Part shown: piece after piece, positions 8,483-16,316 of the stretch
Position numbering within the stretch: position 1 is the stretch's first letter
How the letters are laid out: each line of letters begins with the position of its first letter
Assembly (NCBI RefSeq): GCF_008831505.1
Contig: NZ_CP044507.1
Location: 1,116,001 to 1,180,000, forward strand
Length of the DNA: 64,000 nt
From: Chryseobacterium sp.
GTDB lineage: Bacteria; Bacteroidota; Bacteroidia; Flavobacteriales; Weeksellaceae
Reading direction: 5' to 3'
Position numbers and translations under genes: made by a program
Notes under the pieces: model-generated
Seen by the model: only the letters and a program-made list of their open reading frames with translations
Databases searched by the model: none
Told to the model about the DNA's origin: nothing

Positions 8483-8496
8483 TTGGCTTTAGCCAA
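8483..8496 (+). repeat. REP-like hairpin, TTGGC type
   Basis: TTGGCT-TT-AGCCAA is a second hairpin type with a 6-bp stem. It lies 20 bases after a GGGC-type copy and directly before the transposase promoter, like the pairing at 7476-7524. Confidence 0.88.
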
Positions 8497-8510
8497 AACC
8501 TATAAATTCA

Positions 8511-8518
8511 TATTTTTG
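8511..8518 (+). promoter_or_regulatory. Probable transposase promoter, -7 element TATTTTTG
   Basis: TATTTTTG matches TAnnTTTG. Only 8 bases separate it from the transposase ATG, which predicts a leaderless or nearly leaderless transcript. Confidence 0.5.
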
Positions 8519-8526
8519 TCTCAGTT

Positions 8527-8937
8527 ATGCCGTTTATAAAAATATATATCCATCTGGTTTTTTCTACATTAAACCGTAAACCACTGCTCAATTCTCCGGA
8601 GTTGAGAATAAAAGTATGGAAACATATAAAGGAGAACGCGGCCGGAAAAGGGATTTTTTTGGAAATGGTAAACGGATTTGCTGACCATTGTCATTGTTTA
8701 ATTTCTCTAAGTTCCAATCAGACGGTAGAAAAAGTCGTGCAGTTGATCAAAGGAGAATCTTCATTTTGGATTAACAAAAATAATCTGACCTCGGAAAAAT
8801 TTAATTGGCAGGATGAATACTTTGCAGTTTCTGTTTCGGAATCGATGATTGATCAGGTGAGAAATTATATTAAAAATCAGGAGAAGCATCACGCGCAGAA
8901 GTCATTCTCAGAGGAATATTCAGAAATTATGGAATAA
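8527..8937 (+). CDS. Y1 transposase (IS200/IS605-like, REP-associated RAYT type)
   Basis: This 136-residue single-domain protein is of the Y1_Tnp superfamily, which cleaves single-stranded DNA at hairpins through a 5'-phosphotyrosine. It starts with IKIYIHLVFSTLNRKPLL, a usual opening for the family. The metal-binding HUH motif appears as HCHCLISL (His-Cys-His, with hydrophobic flanks). The probable catalytic tyrosine is in DQVRNYIKNQEKHH near the C-terminus. It is intact. On both sides it is flanked by palindromic repeats in opposite orientation, the arrangement expected of a RAYT. No tnpB gene is adjacent. It may be a domesticated transposase maintaining the repeats rather than a mobile IS. 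Confidence 0.88.
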   Translation: MPFIKIYIHLVFSTLNRKPLLNSPELRIKVWKHIKENAAGKGIFLEMVNGFADHCHCLISLSSNQTVEKVVQLIKGESSFWINKNNLTSEKFNWQDEYFAVSVSESMIDQVRNYIKNQEKHHAQKSFSEEYSEIME

Positions 8938-8967
8938 TATAATTTTAAAAATACTGATTAATAGGTT

Positions 8968-8981
8968 TTGGCTAAAGCCAA
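8968..8981 (-). repeat. REP-like hairpin, TTGGC type, inverted copy
   Basis: TTGGCT-AA-AGCCAA is the reverse complement of the copy at 8483-8496. It is the first hairpin downstream of the transposase gene. Confidence 0.88.
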
Positions 8982-9001
8982 TTCATGCTTAAAAAATGTA
9001 A

Positions 9002-9019
9002 AACGGGCTAAAGCCCGTT
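9002..9019 (-). repeat. REP-like hairpin, GGGC type, inverted copy
   Basis: AACGGGCTAAAGCCCGTT is the reverse complement of the copies at 8372 and 8445, and its flank, read on the minus strand, resembles theirs. With 8968-8981 it mirrors the left-hand pair 8445/8483 across the transposase. Confidence 0.88.
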
Positions 9020-9127
9020 CTATTGATAGGCATAAATGCAAACCGGTATCTACTGATAATCTAAGATAAAAAAAGAATGCGGAAGAGAGTCAAAAATTTA
9101 TAATAGGATTTAATCAATATCTACATT

Positions 9128-9676
9128 ATGCAAAACCTTATTGACGCCCTTAATTCCGGCGGGACAATCCTTTATCCTACCGATACCATCTGGGGCCTGG
9201 GTTGCGACGCTACAAACGTGGAGGCCATTCAGAAAATATTCGAAATCAAGAACCGCGACCGTTCCAAATCCGTCATTATTCTTGTTGAATCTGAAAAACG
9301 TCTGCAGGATTTGGTGGAGGTGCCGGAGATCGCGTGGGATATCATGGATCTTTCCGAAAAGCCGGTCACTCTGATCTACGATAATCCTAAAGGCTTACCT
9401 GCAGAACTGCTGGCTGAAGACGGCAGTATAGGCATCCGTCTGGTTAAAGACGATTACCTTAAGAAATTAATTGGCAAACTGAATAAGCCATTGGTTTCAA
9501 CCTCTGCAAACTTCAGCGGCGATAAATCTCCAATGAAATTCTCCGATATTTCCGAGGAAATCATCAAGGCTGTAGACGCTGTAGCACATGAGAACCGTGA
9601 TGTGGTTTCCGAATACCCAGGATCTTCGGTAATCCGGATCTGGCCGGACAGCCGTGTGAAGGTAATCAGAGAGTAG
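9128..9676 (+). CDS. Threonylcarbamoyl-AMP synthase (Sua5/YrdC/TsaC family)
   Basis: This 182-residue YrdC-domain protein makes threonylcarbamoyl-AMP from threonine, bicarbonate and ATP for t6A modification of ANN-decoding tRNAs. The signature lies at residues ~9-50: GGTILYPTDTIWGLGCDAT and KIFEIKNRDRSKSVIILV, where the K-RxxxKxx pattern binds substrate. PLVSTSANFSGD near residue 120 is also typical. It is the single-domain TsaC-like size and lacks the C-terminal Sua5 domain. It stands alone between the REP array and cca. Confidence 0.9.
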   Translation: MQNLIDALNSGGTILYPTDTIWGLGCDATNVEAIQKIFEIKNRDRSKSVIILVESEKRLQDLVEVPEIAWDIMDLSEKPVTLIYDNPKGLPAELLAEDGSIGIRLVKDDYLKKLIGKLNKPLVSTSANFSGDKSPMKFSDISEEIIKAVDAVAHENRDVVSEYPGSSVIRIWPDSRVKVIRE

Positions 9677-9773
9677 GTTATATTCTAAATCTGCTTCATA
9701 GTTTAGGACACATAGTTTCGGCAGATAAAAAAAATCCGGTCTTAATTCCGGACTCCAACCCAACTTTATAAAA

Positions 9774-9804
9774 TTTGTTCCCTGCAAGCTTTTGGATACC
9801 TTTG
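9774..9804 (+). promoter_or_regulatory. cca promoter with both Bacteroidota elements
   Basis: TTTG at 9774-9777 (-33 element) and TACCTTTG at 9797-9804 (-7 element TAnnTTTG) are 19 bases apart. This is the most complete promoter in the window. It places the transcription start downstream of the longer open frame beginning at 9792, so the ATG at 9831 is the start. Confidence 0.7.
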
Positions 9805-9830
9805 CAGAATCTCCGCATACGCTATTTGTA

Positions 9831-11255
9831 ATGAACATCAACCTTACCCAAAATATCAATTTTAAGTTATTTAAACAGATCTCCGAAGTAGCACATCAGA
9901 AAAACCAGTCTGTGTACATTGTCGGAGGATACGTTCGTGACCTCTGGATGGGGCGCGAAGTGCCCACGGATATTGATTTCGTGACGGAAGGTAGCGGGAT
10001 GGATTTGGCTAAATCCGTCGCTAAGGCTATTAATCCGAAACTTAAAGTCTCTGTCTTTAAAAACTACGGAACAGCCATGTTCCGCCATGATAATTTGGAC
10101 CTGGAGTTCGTGGGTGCCAGGAAAGAAAGCTATTCCGAGGATTCCAGGAAACCTGATGTGGAATCCGGAACACTGGAAGATGACCAGAAACGCCGCGACT
10201 TTACGATCAATGCGCTGGCGATTTCGCTGAACAAAGAAAATTTCGGTGAACTTCTAGATCCTTTCGAGGGTATATCAGATATCTCAAACCGCATTATCCG
10301 GACTCCCCTGGAGCCCTCTCAGACGTATTCCGATGATCCTTTAAGGATGATGCGGGCCATTCGATTTTCATCAACCTTAAACTTTAAGATTGAAAAGCAG
10401 TCACTTGAAGCGATAAAGCGCGAAGCAGCCAGAATAAAAATTGTTTCCATGGAGCGCATCATGGTGGAGTTTAACAAAATCATGCTTTCTGAAAGACCCT
10501 CTGTTGGACTTAAACTTCTTGCAGATACCGGTCTGCTGGATTATTTTATGCCGGAACTTACAGCTTTGAAGGGGATTGAGGAGGTTGAAGGCCAAACCCA
10601 CAAAGATAACTTCTGGCATACACTTGAAGTTGTTGATAATATTTCTAAAAATACCGATAAACTATGGCTGCGCTGGGCAGCTCTGCTGCACGATATCGGC
10701 AAGGCACCAACTAAGAAATTTGTTGAAAGAATCGGGTGGACCTTTCACGGTCATGAATTTCTGGGCTCCAAGATGGTGAAATCCCTTTTCCTGAGGTTAA
10801 AACTTCCCATGGGAGCAGATATGAAATATGTACAGAAACTTGTAAAACTGTCTTCAAGGCCAATAGCCCTTATCGATGACGGAACTTCAGATTCAGCGTT
10901 GCGCCGTTTGCTGTTTGATTCGGGTGAAGACTTGGAGGATCTTTTCACGCTTTGCAAAGCTGATATTACCACCAAGAATTCACATAAACAGGAAAAATTC
11001 AAAAAGAATTTTGAATACGTCGCGGTTAAAATAAAAGAGGTGGAGGAAAAGGACCAGGTCCGCAACTTTCAGCCGCCCATTACGGGTGAGGAAATCATGA
11101 CTTTATTCAACCTGAAACCCGGGCGTGAGATTGGCATACTCAAAGAGAAGGTGAAGGAAGCGATCCTGGAAGGAGAGATTGGAAATGATAAATCCGAAGC
11201 CCGCAACTTCGTGATTGCACAGGGAAAACAGCTGGGTCTTCAACCTGTGGAGTGA
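9831..11255 (+). CDS. cca: CCA-adding tRNA nucleotidyltransferase / poly(A) polymerase family, with HD domain
   Basis: This 474-residue class II nucleotidyltransferase adds or repairs the CCA 3' end of tRNAs. The head domain has GGYVRDLWMGREVPTDIDFV (residues ~25-45), containing the G(G/S) motif and the two catalytic aspartates. RRDFTINALAIS, SDDPLRMMRAIRFS and the central RNA-binding helices follow. An HD hydrolase domain is also present (FWHTLEVVDNIS, then LLHDIGKAPTKK). The start at 9831 is set by the promoter. Class II A-adding enzymes and poly(A) polymerases look similar, but a single gene of this type in flavobacteria is normally the CCA enzyme. Confidence 0.9.
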   Translation: MNINLTQNINFKLFKQISEVAHQKNQSVYIVGGYVRDLWMGREVPTDIDFVTEGSGMDLAKSVAKAINPKLKVSVFKNYGTAMFRHDNLDLEFVGARKESYSEDSRKPDVESGTLEDDQKRRDFTINALAISLNKENFGELLDPFEGISDISNRIIRTPLEPSQTYSDDPLRMMRAIRFSSTLNFKIEKQSLEAIKREAARIKIVSMERIMVEFNKIMLSERPSVGLKLLADTGLLDYFMPELTALKGIEEVEGQTHKDNFWHTLEVVDNISKNTDKLWLRWAALLHDIGKAPTKKFVERIGWTFHGHEFLGSKMVKSLFLRLKLPMGADMKYVQKLVKLSSRPIALIDDGTSDSALRRLLFDSGEDLEDLFTLCKADITTKNSHKQEKFKKNFEYVAVKIKEVEEKDQVRNFQPPITGEEIMTLFNLKPGREIGILKEKVKEAILEGEIGNDKSEARNFVIAQGKQLGLQPVE

Positions 11256-11330
11256 TGATTCTGTTAGCAGGTGAAACAGTTTTAAGATTAATTTAACCTT
11301 TAATTTAGTCGGCAGCATGTTTTAAAGAGC

Positions 11331-11338
11331 TAAATTTG
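11331..11338 (+). promoter_or_regulatory. Probable tpx promoter, -7 element TAAATTTG
   Basis: TAAATTTG matches TAnnTTTG, 29 bases before the tpx ATG. No OxyR-like site was recognised. Confidence 0.5.
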
Positions 11339-11367
11339 AGTTAAACAAATAATTAAAAGCTATCATT

Positions 11368-11865
11368 ATGGCAGATATAACATTGAAAGGAAACAGTATC
11401 AAATCAGTAGGCAATTTGCCCGAAGTAGGAGCTACAATGCCTGATTTCTCATTGGTGGATGGTGAGTTGAATGAAAAGAGTCTGAAGGATTATGCCGGAA
11501 AAAGAAAGATATACAACATTTTCCCAAGCATCGACACCGGAATCTGTGCTGCTTCTGCCAGAAAATTTAACGAAGAAGCCGCAGGCCTGGAGAATACTAT
11601 AGTCATCAATGTGTCCAAAGACCTTCCGTTTGCTTTAAGCCGTTTTTGCGCTGCTGAAGGCTTGGATCATGTTGAATCCTTATCGGATTTCCGTTCTTCC
11701 TTTGGTGATGAATTGGGTGTTACCCTTGCAGATTCACCGATGAAAGGGTTGCTGAGCCGAGCAGTAATCGTTACCGATGAAAACGACAAAGTAATCTATA
11801 CGGAGCAGGTGCCGGAGATTGTACATGAACCTGATTATGAAAAAGCGCTGAACGCTCTAAAATAA
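11368..11865 (+). CDS. tpx: Thiol peroxidase Tpx (atypical 2-Cys peroxiredoxin)
   Basis: This 165-residue peroxiredoxin reduces hydrogen and alkyl peroxides with electrons from thioredoxin. The peroxidatic cysteine is in FPSIDTGICAASARKFN (residue ~61) and the resolving cysteine in SRFCAAEGLDHVESLSDFR (residue ~93), the spacing of the Tpx subfamily. The start ATG is preceded by a good promoter. It is monocistronic and ends at a terminator. It would act in the cytoplasm, as there is no signal peptide. Confidence 0.94.
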   Translation: MADITLKGNSIKSVGNLPEVGATMPDFSLVDGELNEKSLKDYAGKRKIYNIFPSIDTGICAASARKFNEEAAGLENTIVINVSKDLPFALSRFCAAEGLDHVESLSDFRSSFGDELGVTLADSPMKGLLSRAVIVTDENDKVIYTEQVPEIVHEPDYEKALNALK

Positions 11866-11887
11866 ATACACTAAAACAGTACAGGTA

Positions 11888-11914
11888 AACGCAAAGCAAT
11901 TTGCGTTTTTTTTG
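11888..11914 (+). terminator. Intrinsic terminator after tpx
   Basis: An 8-bp stem (AACGCAAA at 11888-11895 with TTTGCGTT at 11900-11907) with a GCAA loop is followed by eight T. It overlaps the open frame upstream of the next gene, supporting the later start at 11925. Confidence 0.85.
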
Positions 11915-11924
11915 TCATTACAGT

Positions 11925-13136
11925 ATGAAACGCTCGGGCTCAGCAGATCTACCTCTTCACTACGGCCAGGTTCCCGCATGGCTTTATGAGCGTATGTCCA
12001 AACTGGGACTTGCAGTGGTTGAGGTGATCTTAAGTGATTACGGAAAAGATGAGGTGATCCGGCGCCTTAGCGATCCGTTTTGGTTTCAGTCTTTTGGTGC
12101 TGTAATGGGTATGGACTGGCATTCTTCCGGTATAACGACCTCCGTAATGGGTGCGCTGAAAAGAGCTATAAACCCTAATTCAAAAACATTCGGTATTTAT
12201 ATTGCGGGCGGAAAGGGTAAATTCTCTCTGGAAACTCCCGCCGAACTGATGAGGATTTCTGAAAGTACCGGTCTAAACGGTAAGCAACTTGTAAGGGCCA
12301 GCAAACTTTCTGCAAAAGTGGACAGCACTGCCATTCAGGATGGCTATCAACTGTACACCCACAATTTCATCCTGAATGATGGTGGTCGGTGGGCCGTGAT
12401 ACAGCAGGGCATGAATACGCAGGACAAAACTGCGCGCCGTTATCATTGGCATTCCCAAAATCTGAAGTCTTTTGTTGAGGAACCGCACACCGGAATTGCC
12501 GGAATTAACCGTGGCAGAATCCTGAATCTTACCTCAGATCGTGCGGCAGACAACAGGGCCGGCATAATGGAGATCTCCAGGACCGCTAATGACAGTATGC
12601 TGCATGATTTTTCCCGGCTTATCCTGCCCGCTCATCACGGCGTCCGTGTTTCTGATGTCAATATGAAAAGGCTGGGCGCGCTTCTGCACATGACACGTGA
12701 AGTCCCACCGGAAAACTTCGAAGAACTCTTACTGCTGAAAGGCGTGGGGCCGCGTACCATGCAGAGTCTGGCCCTGGTAAGTGAAGTCATACATGGTGCA
12801 CCTTCGCGCTTCAAAGATCCCGCCAGATTCTCGTTTGCTCATGGCGGAAAGGACGGACATCCTTTTCCTGTTCCGTTGGATATTTATGATGAAACTGTTG
12901 CTATCCTTCAGAAAGGAATTGAAAGATCAAAACTGGGTACTACCGACAAATTAAAATCCGTAGAAAAACTGCACCACATCATTTCCCGGGCAGAAAAGGA
13001 TTTTACACCCTCTTTTGATCTAAATGAAGTAATTGAGGACGAGCGCAGTAACTCCTGGAAGTATGGCGGAAAGACTGTTTTTGGAGATGCAAAAAAGTCT
13101 GTGGATCGGGGCGGTATTCAGCTTTCATTGTTTTAA
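11925..13136 (+). CDS. DUF763 family protein
   Basis: This 403-residue protein is of the DUF763 family, found in archaea and scattered bacteria, with unknown function. Typical segments are MKRSGSADLPLHYGQVPAWL at the N-terminus, AIQDGYQLYTHNF in the middle and ILPAHHGVR. A helix-hairpin-helix-like stretch (FEELLLLKGVGPRTMQSLALVSE, residues ~265-287) resembles DNA repair glycosylases and suggests DNA contact. The sequence FSFAHGGKDGHPFPVPLDIYD follows. The start is ATG 11925; the eight upstream codons lie in the tpx terminator. The downstream regulator gene begins 10 bases after the stop, so the two may be co-transcribed. Confidence 0.85.
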   Translation: MKRSGSADLPLHYGQVPAWLYERMSKLGLAVVEVILSDYGKDEVIRRLSDPFWFQSFGAVMGMDWHSSGITTSVMGALKRAINPNSKTFGIYIAGGKGKFSLETPAELMRISESTGLNGKQLVRASKLSAKVDSTAIQDGYQLYTHNFILNDGGRWAVIQQGMNTQDKTARRYHWHSQNLKSFVEEPHTGIAGINRGRILNLTSDRAADNRAGIMEISRTANDSMLHDFSRLILPAHHGVRVSDVNMKRLGALLHMTREVPPENFEELLLLKGVGPRTMQSLALVSEVIHGAPSRFKDPARFSFAHGGKDGHPFPVPLDIYDETVAILQKGIERSKLGTTDKLKSVEKLHHIISRAEKDFTPSFDLNEVIEDERSNSWKYGGKTVFGDAKKSVDRGGIQLSLF

Positions 13137-13146
13137 TTTTATATCT

Positions 13147-13722
13147 GTGAAAAACTCATTGCAGCATATTTACTCCCATTTCCTTCTTAGCGAAGAAAAT
13201 TTGCGCGAAATTATGGATGCTCACCATGAGGTAAGCATCGCTAAAGGCGAGATATTGCTGATTGAAGGGCAGATTGCTGAGGCTTATTATGTTGTTGAGA
13301 AGGGCTTGGTGCGGGCCTTTGTAAATGGTCTGGAAGGTTCAGAGATTACCACCGAGTTTTTTGTTGAAAATGAAATCGTTATCATACCGTCATCCCTTTT
13401 TCAGAAAATTCCCTCAGTTGAAAATGTGCAGGCGGTCACCGACTGCACTTTGTTCAGAATGGATTATGAAAAATTTCAGGAACTTTTCCACCGCCTGGAA
13501 GGCTTAAGGGAATGGGGGAGAGCCTGGTTCTCTTATCAGGTTTTTACCATGAAACAGCGTTCATTGGATATGATTACAGAAACAGCCTCTGCCAGATACC
13601 TAAAACTGATGAAAGAAAAACCCCAAATTATCCAACAGGCACCGCTAAAGCATATCGCCACGTCTCTTGGGATTACAGATACTTCCCTTAGCAGGATCCG
13701 AAAGGAGATTTCCACAAAATAA
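13147..13722 (+). CDS. Crp/Fnr-family transcriptional regulator
   Basis: This 191-residue protein has an N-terminal cyclic-nucleotide-binding fold (residues ~10-115: ISIAKGEILLIEGQ-like SIAKGEILLIEGQIAEAYYV, then VEKGLVRAF) and a C-terminal helix-turn-helix (APLKHIATSLGITDTSLSRIRKEI). The HTH arrangement is that of the small Crp/Fnr regulators common in Bacteroidota. The PRAARG-type cAMP-binding motif is absent and so are Fnr-type cysteines, so the ligand is unknown. The start is GTG 13147, with an N-terminus VKNSLQHIYSHF typical of the group. It precedes the run of small genes to 18433 and may regulate them (inference). Confidence 0.85.
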   Translation: MKNSLQHIYSHFLLSEENLREIMDAHHEVSIAKGEILLIEGQIAEAYYVVEKGLVRAFVNGLEGSEITTEFFVENEIVIIPSSLFQKIPSVENVQAVTDCTLFRMDYEKFQELFHRLEGLREWGRAWFSYQVFTMKQRSLDMITETASARYLKLMKEKPQIIQQAPLKHIATSLGITDTSLSRIRKEISTK

Positions 13723-13792
13723 TTTTCTTGTCCTATGACAAGCGCAGTTTTCTGTTGCCATTCTTAACTTTGATTGATGTTAAAGTAAAGAA

Positions 13793-14321
13793 ATGACGGA
13801 CACACCCAATTCTACCAAACTTGAAATTATAGTTCCTGCTTTCAGGATGCATTCGCAGAGTTTTACAAATGCACTCGACGGTATTTCTGAAGAAATTGCC
13901 CTGCAGCGTATTGACCAACGGACTAACCATGTAGTTTGGATGGCCGGTAACCTTGTGAACTGCCGCTATTGGCTGGCGGAACTTTTGGGACTGGAAGATA
14001 AAGATCCTAACGGCGAACTGTTCCGTGAGGGTCGTGCACTGGACCAAAGCCTCAACTATCCCTCACTGGAAATACTGAAGAAAAAATCACGCGCTGATTT
14101 CGCTGAAAGTTTATCATAAACTTCTGCAGGTAACAGATGAACATCTGGATGCTCCCTGTCATTTTGGAATGGGAATCTCTTTTGTGAAGGAAAACGTCCT
14201 TAATATGATTGGCATGTGCATAGGGCGTGAAGATTATCTGCTGGGTCAGATAGGGCTTATGCGAAAACTGCTGGGCTTAAATGGGATGAGCTACGACCTG
14301 GATGAAAGTCTGAATTACTGA
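13793..14321 (+). pseudogene. DinB-fold protein gene interrupted by a one-base frameshift
   Basis: The first frame (13793-14119) encodes a DinB-like N-terminus with FRMHSQSFTNALDGI and NHVVWMAGNLVNCRYWLAELLG, then ends in an unnatural tail. The downstream frame continues with coding character to a TGA at 14319-14321: LKVYHKLLQVTDEHLDAP and FVKENVLNMIGMCIGREDY. Reading five instead of six A at 14081-14086 joins them through KKNHALISLKVYHKL into a product of ~175 residues, the normal DinB-fold size. Either the gene is broken or one base is wrong in a homopolymer. If intact, it would be a metal-dependent DinB-superfamily protein of unknown substrate. It heads the VOC/SRPBCC cluster. Confidence 0.8.
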
Positions 14322-14349
14322 ATATTTCAACTTACTAATAGATCAAATC

Positions 14350-14709
14350 ATGGACAACAAACAAATCGCCGGACAATTTTTCAATAATCTGTTTGCGGAC
14401 AACGATAAAGCCTATGAGGTTTTAGCGGATGATGTGCGGGTGAACTGGCCGGGCTTCGGCATGGACACACTAGTAGGTAGGGAACGCCTGCGTGAATTTA
14501 TGGACCGTGGCGGACCGGATAAAGTCCTTGGAATGGAGATAAGAACCTTAGTTGCCGAAGATGATACTGTAGTGGCGGCAGGAAATATCCGTACTGAAAG
14601 GGCCGGAAAAGTGGAACAGTCTCACTTTGCTGATATATATACCGTCCATGACGGAAAAATAACCTCCCTGGAAAGTTATATGGTTTTTGACAAGAGTAAT
14701 GACAACTAA
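14350..14709 (+). CDS. NTF2-fold (SnoaL-like) protein
   Basis: The 119-residue protein has a SnoaL-like NTF2 fold: QIAGQFFNNLFADNDKAYEVL at the start, VRVNWPGFG, GRERLREFM, and the terminal EQSHFADIYTVHDGKITSLESY. Such proteins are small cytoplasmic domains often acting as isomerases, hydrolases or ligand binders. No catalytic residue set identifies a reaction. The gene lies 28 bases after the frameshifted DinB gene and 18 bases before the VOC gene on the same strand, so it is probably in the same transcription unit. Confidence 0.8.
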   Translation: MDNKQIAGQFFNNLFADNDKAYEVLADDVRVNWPGFGMDTLVGRERLREFMDRGGPDKVLGMEIRTLVAEDDTVVAAGNIRTERAGKVEQSHFADIYTVHDGKITSLESYMVFDKSNDN

Positions 14710-14727
14710 TAAATTAAATTATAAATC

Positions 14728-15159
14728 ATGGCAAAACTGAATCCTTATCTGAATTTTGACGGCACTGCACTGGAAGCATTTACCCATTACCAGAGCGTTT
14801 TTGGAGGTGAATTCGTTGGTGGAATTATGCGGATGGGCGATGCGCCGGGCAATGAGAATCTTCCTGAAGATGAAAAAAACCGCATCTTGCATATCGCATT
14901 GCCAATAGGCGATGATTTGCTGATGGCCTCGGACGTAAGTCCCAGCATGGGACAGTGGGTTTCGGCAGGCAACAGCAACTATATTTCTGTTTTCACCGAA
15001 TCGCGTGCAGAGGCAGACCGTCTTTTTAATGCACTTTCCGAGGGTGGCGAAGTAGAAATGCCCATGGAAGATCAGTTTTGGGGCGATTACTTCGGAAGCT
15101 TCCGGGATCGCTTTGGTATATACTGGATGATTAATCACAATGACAGTTATAATGTGTAA
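14728..15159 (+). CDS. VOC-family protein, PhnB/YjdN-like
   Basis: This 143-residue vicinal-oxygen-chelate fold protein resembles PhnB/YjdN. It has LNPYLNFDGTALEAFTHYQS near the N-terminus, HIALPIGDDLLMASDVSP in the middle and WGDYFGSFRDRFGIYWMINH at the end. YjdN-type members lack a proven reaction and are not needed for phosphonate breakdown. The gene follows the NTF2-like gene in the same operon. A 182-base gap follows before the next gene, containing no recognised feature. Confidence 0.87.
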   Translation: MAKLNPYLNFDGTALEAFTHYQSVFGGEFVGGIMRMGDAPGNENLPEDEKNRILHIALPIGDDLLMASDVSPSMGQWVSAGNSNYISVFTESRAEADRLFNALSEGGEVEMPMEDQFWGDYFGSFRDRFGIYWMINHNDSYNV

Positions 15160-15341
15160 AGAATGGTAGCGGATCTCCAAACGTTTCCGGTTTGAATATG
15201 GCCATTATTCTAAGTTAGCCGGAATACAGGCAATTTGGGGTTGTTTCCAACCGCAGCAGGCCCGCAGAACCTGTTAAAATAAATGAAAAAGTTGGTGAGC
15301 TTGGAACCTATGGCAATTTTTCATACTTTTAAAAGAAAAAT

Positions 15342-15755
15342 ATGGAGCCTATTAAGATCGATATTACCATTCTGGAACCTGTTCAAAAAGTTTGGGATTA
15401 TATGAATGACCCAAAACACATCACCAAGTGGAGCTATGCGCATGATACGTGGCACTGCACCAAAGCCGAGAACTCTCTTATTGTTGGAGGCAAACTTAAG
15501 ATACGTATGGAGGCGAAGGATGGCACTTTTGGTTTTGACTACGAAGGTATATATGATGATATAGTACTGTTTGAAGCCATTAAATATCATCTTACAGACG
15601 GTCGCAAAGTGGAAGTTTACTTCAATAAGATTGATGAAAAAACCACTGAAGTAATACAGATTTTTGAACCGGAAGAACAGAACTCACGGGAAATGCAGCG
15701 TGACGGTTGGTACGCAATCCTCAACAACTTCCATAAATATGTGGAAAACCATTAA
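15342..15755 (+). CDS. SRPBCC/AHSA1-like protein
   Basis: This 137-residue protein has the START/Bet v1-like fold of the AHSA1 type. The characteristic opening is MEPIKIDITILEPVQKVWDYM followed by HITKWSYAHDTWHC. The central strands (GGKLKIRMEAKDG, DYEGIYDD) and the end helix (EMQRDGWYAILNNFHKYVENH) fit. Members bind hydrophobic ligands or act as co-chaperone-like modules; the ligand is unknown. The next gene overlaps its 3' end by 17 bases, so the two are translationally coupled. Confidence 0.85.
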   Translation: MEPIKIDITILEPVQKVWDYMNDPKHITKWSYAHDTWHCTKAENSLIVGGKLKIRMEAKDGTFGFDYEGIYDDIVLFEAIKYHLTDGRKVEVYFNKIDEKTTEVIQIFEPEEQNSREMQRDGWYAILNNFHKYVENH

Positions 15756-16314
15756 AACTCTTTCAGTAGCGGCGCTGTTCCTGTTTGCGACAGCATGTGA
15801 TCAGAAAAGCGTTAATAATTCACAGGGTACCACACAAACTCCAACTGCGGATGAGCCGCTGCCTGTCGATTCCGGTTCTGCTGGAATCATAAAGTATGAG
15901 AAGTACAACGGTGCGTGGTTTACCGTGGAAATCCCGGCCAATTTTTCAGTTACACATTCACTGCAGTCTGCGACCCGCAGCGAAGGTTATGACAGTGCGG
16001 TTTTTACTTCACCGGACGGTAAAGTTCAGTTCTATATCTTCTCGCCACAGTGGAGTGGAATCGCTACCGATATAAGTTTGCAGCCCGGCGAGACACAAAC
16101 TGAATCTGTAAAAACCACCGAAAACGGACTGACTGTAGAAAGGTGGACAATAAAGGCCGATAACGGAGCCTACTTCCGTTCTTATGAATCTACTTCTGAA
16201 ACCGGCGGGATTAATAAGATATTTGGAATCCGGTATACTTCGCAGGAAGAACTTGAGCGCTATCGTCCTGTATATTTACATTTTAAAAATTCACTTCAGC
16301 AATACGCAGATTAA
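15739..16314 (+). CDS. Predicted lipoprotein, unknown function
   Basis: This is a 191-residue lipoprotein. MWKTIKTLSVAALFLFATAC ends in a lipobox cysteine at residue 20, followed by a low-complexity Ser/Thr/Pro linker to about residue 45. The globular part begins with YEKYNGAWFTVEIPANFSV and includes SPDGKVQFYIFSPQW and FGIRYTSQEELERYRPVYLHF, which resembles small domains that sense or bind at the cell envelope. I do not recognise a named family. ATG 15739 is chosen because it begins the signal peptide. It overlaps the preceding SRPBCC gene by 17 bases. Confidence 0.75.
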   Translation: MWKTIKTLSVAALFLFATACDQKSVNNSQGTTQTPTADEPLPVDSGSAGIIKYEKYNGAWFTVEIPANFSVTHSLQSATRSEGYDSAVFTSPDGKVQFYIFSPQWSGIATDISLQPGETQTESVKTTENGLTVERWTIKADNGAYFRSYESTSETGGINKIFGIRYTSQEELERYRPVYLHFKNSLQQYAD

Positions 16315-16316
16315 CA

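Noticed and set aside
8527-8937. Complete IS200/IS605 element with tnpB
   Set aside because: No tnpB or other accessory gene is adjacent; the palindromes and the single gene fit a RAYT better.
7476-9019. CRISPR array
   Set aside because: The palindromes are only 14-18 bases, irregularly spaced, of two types, and on both strands; no uniform spacers and no cas genes.
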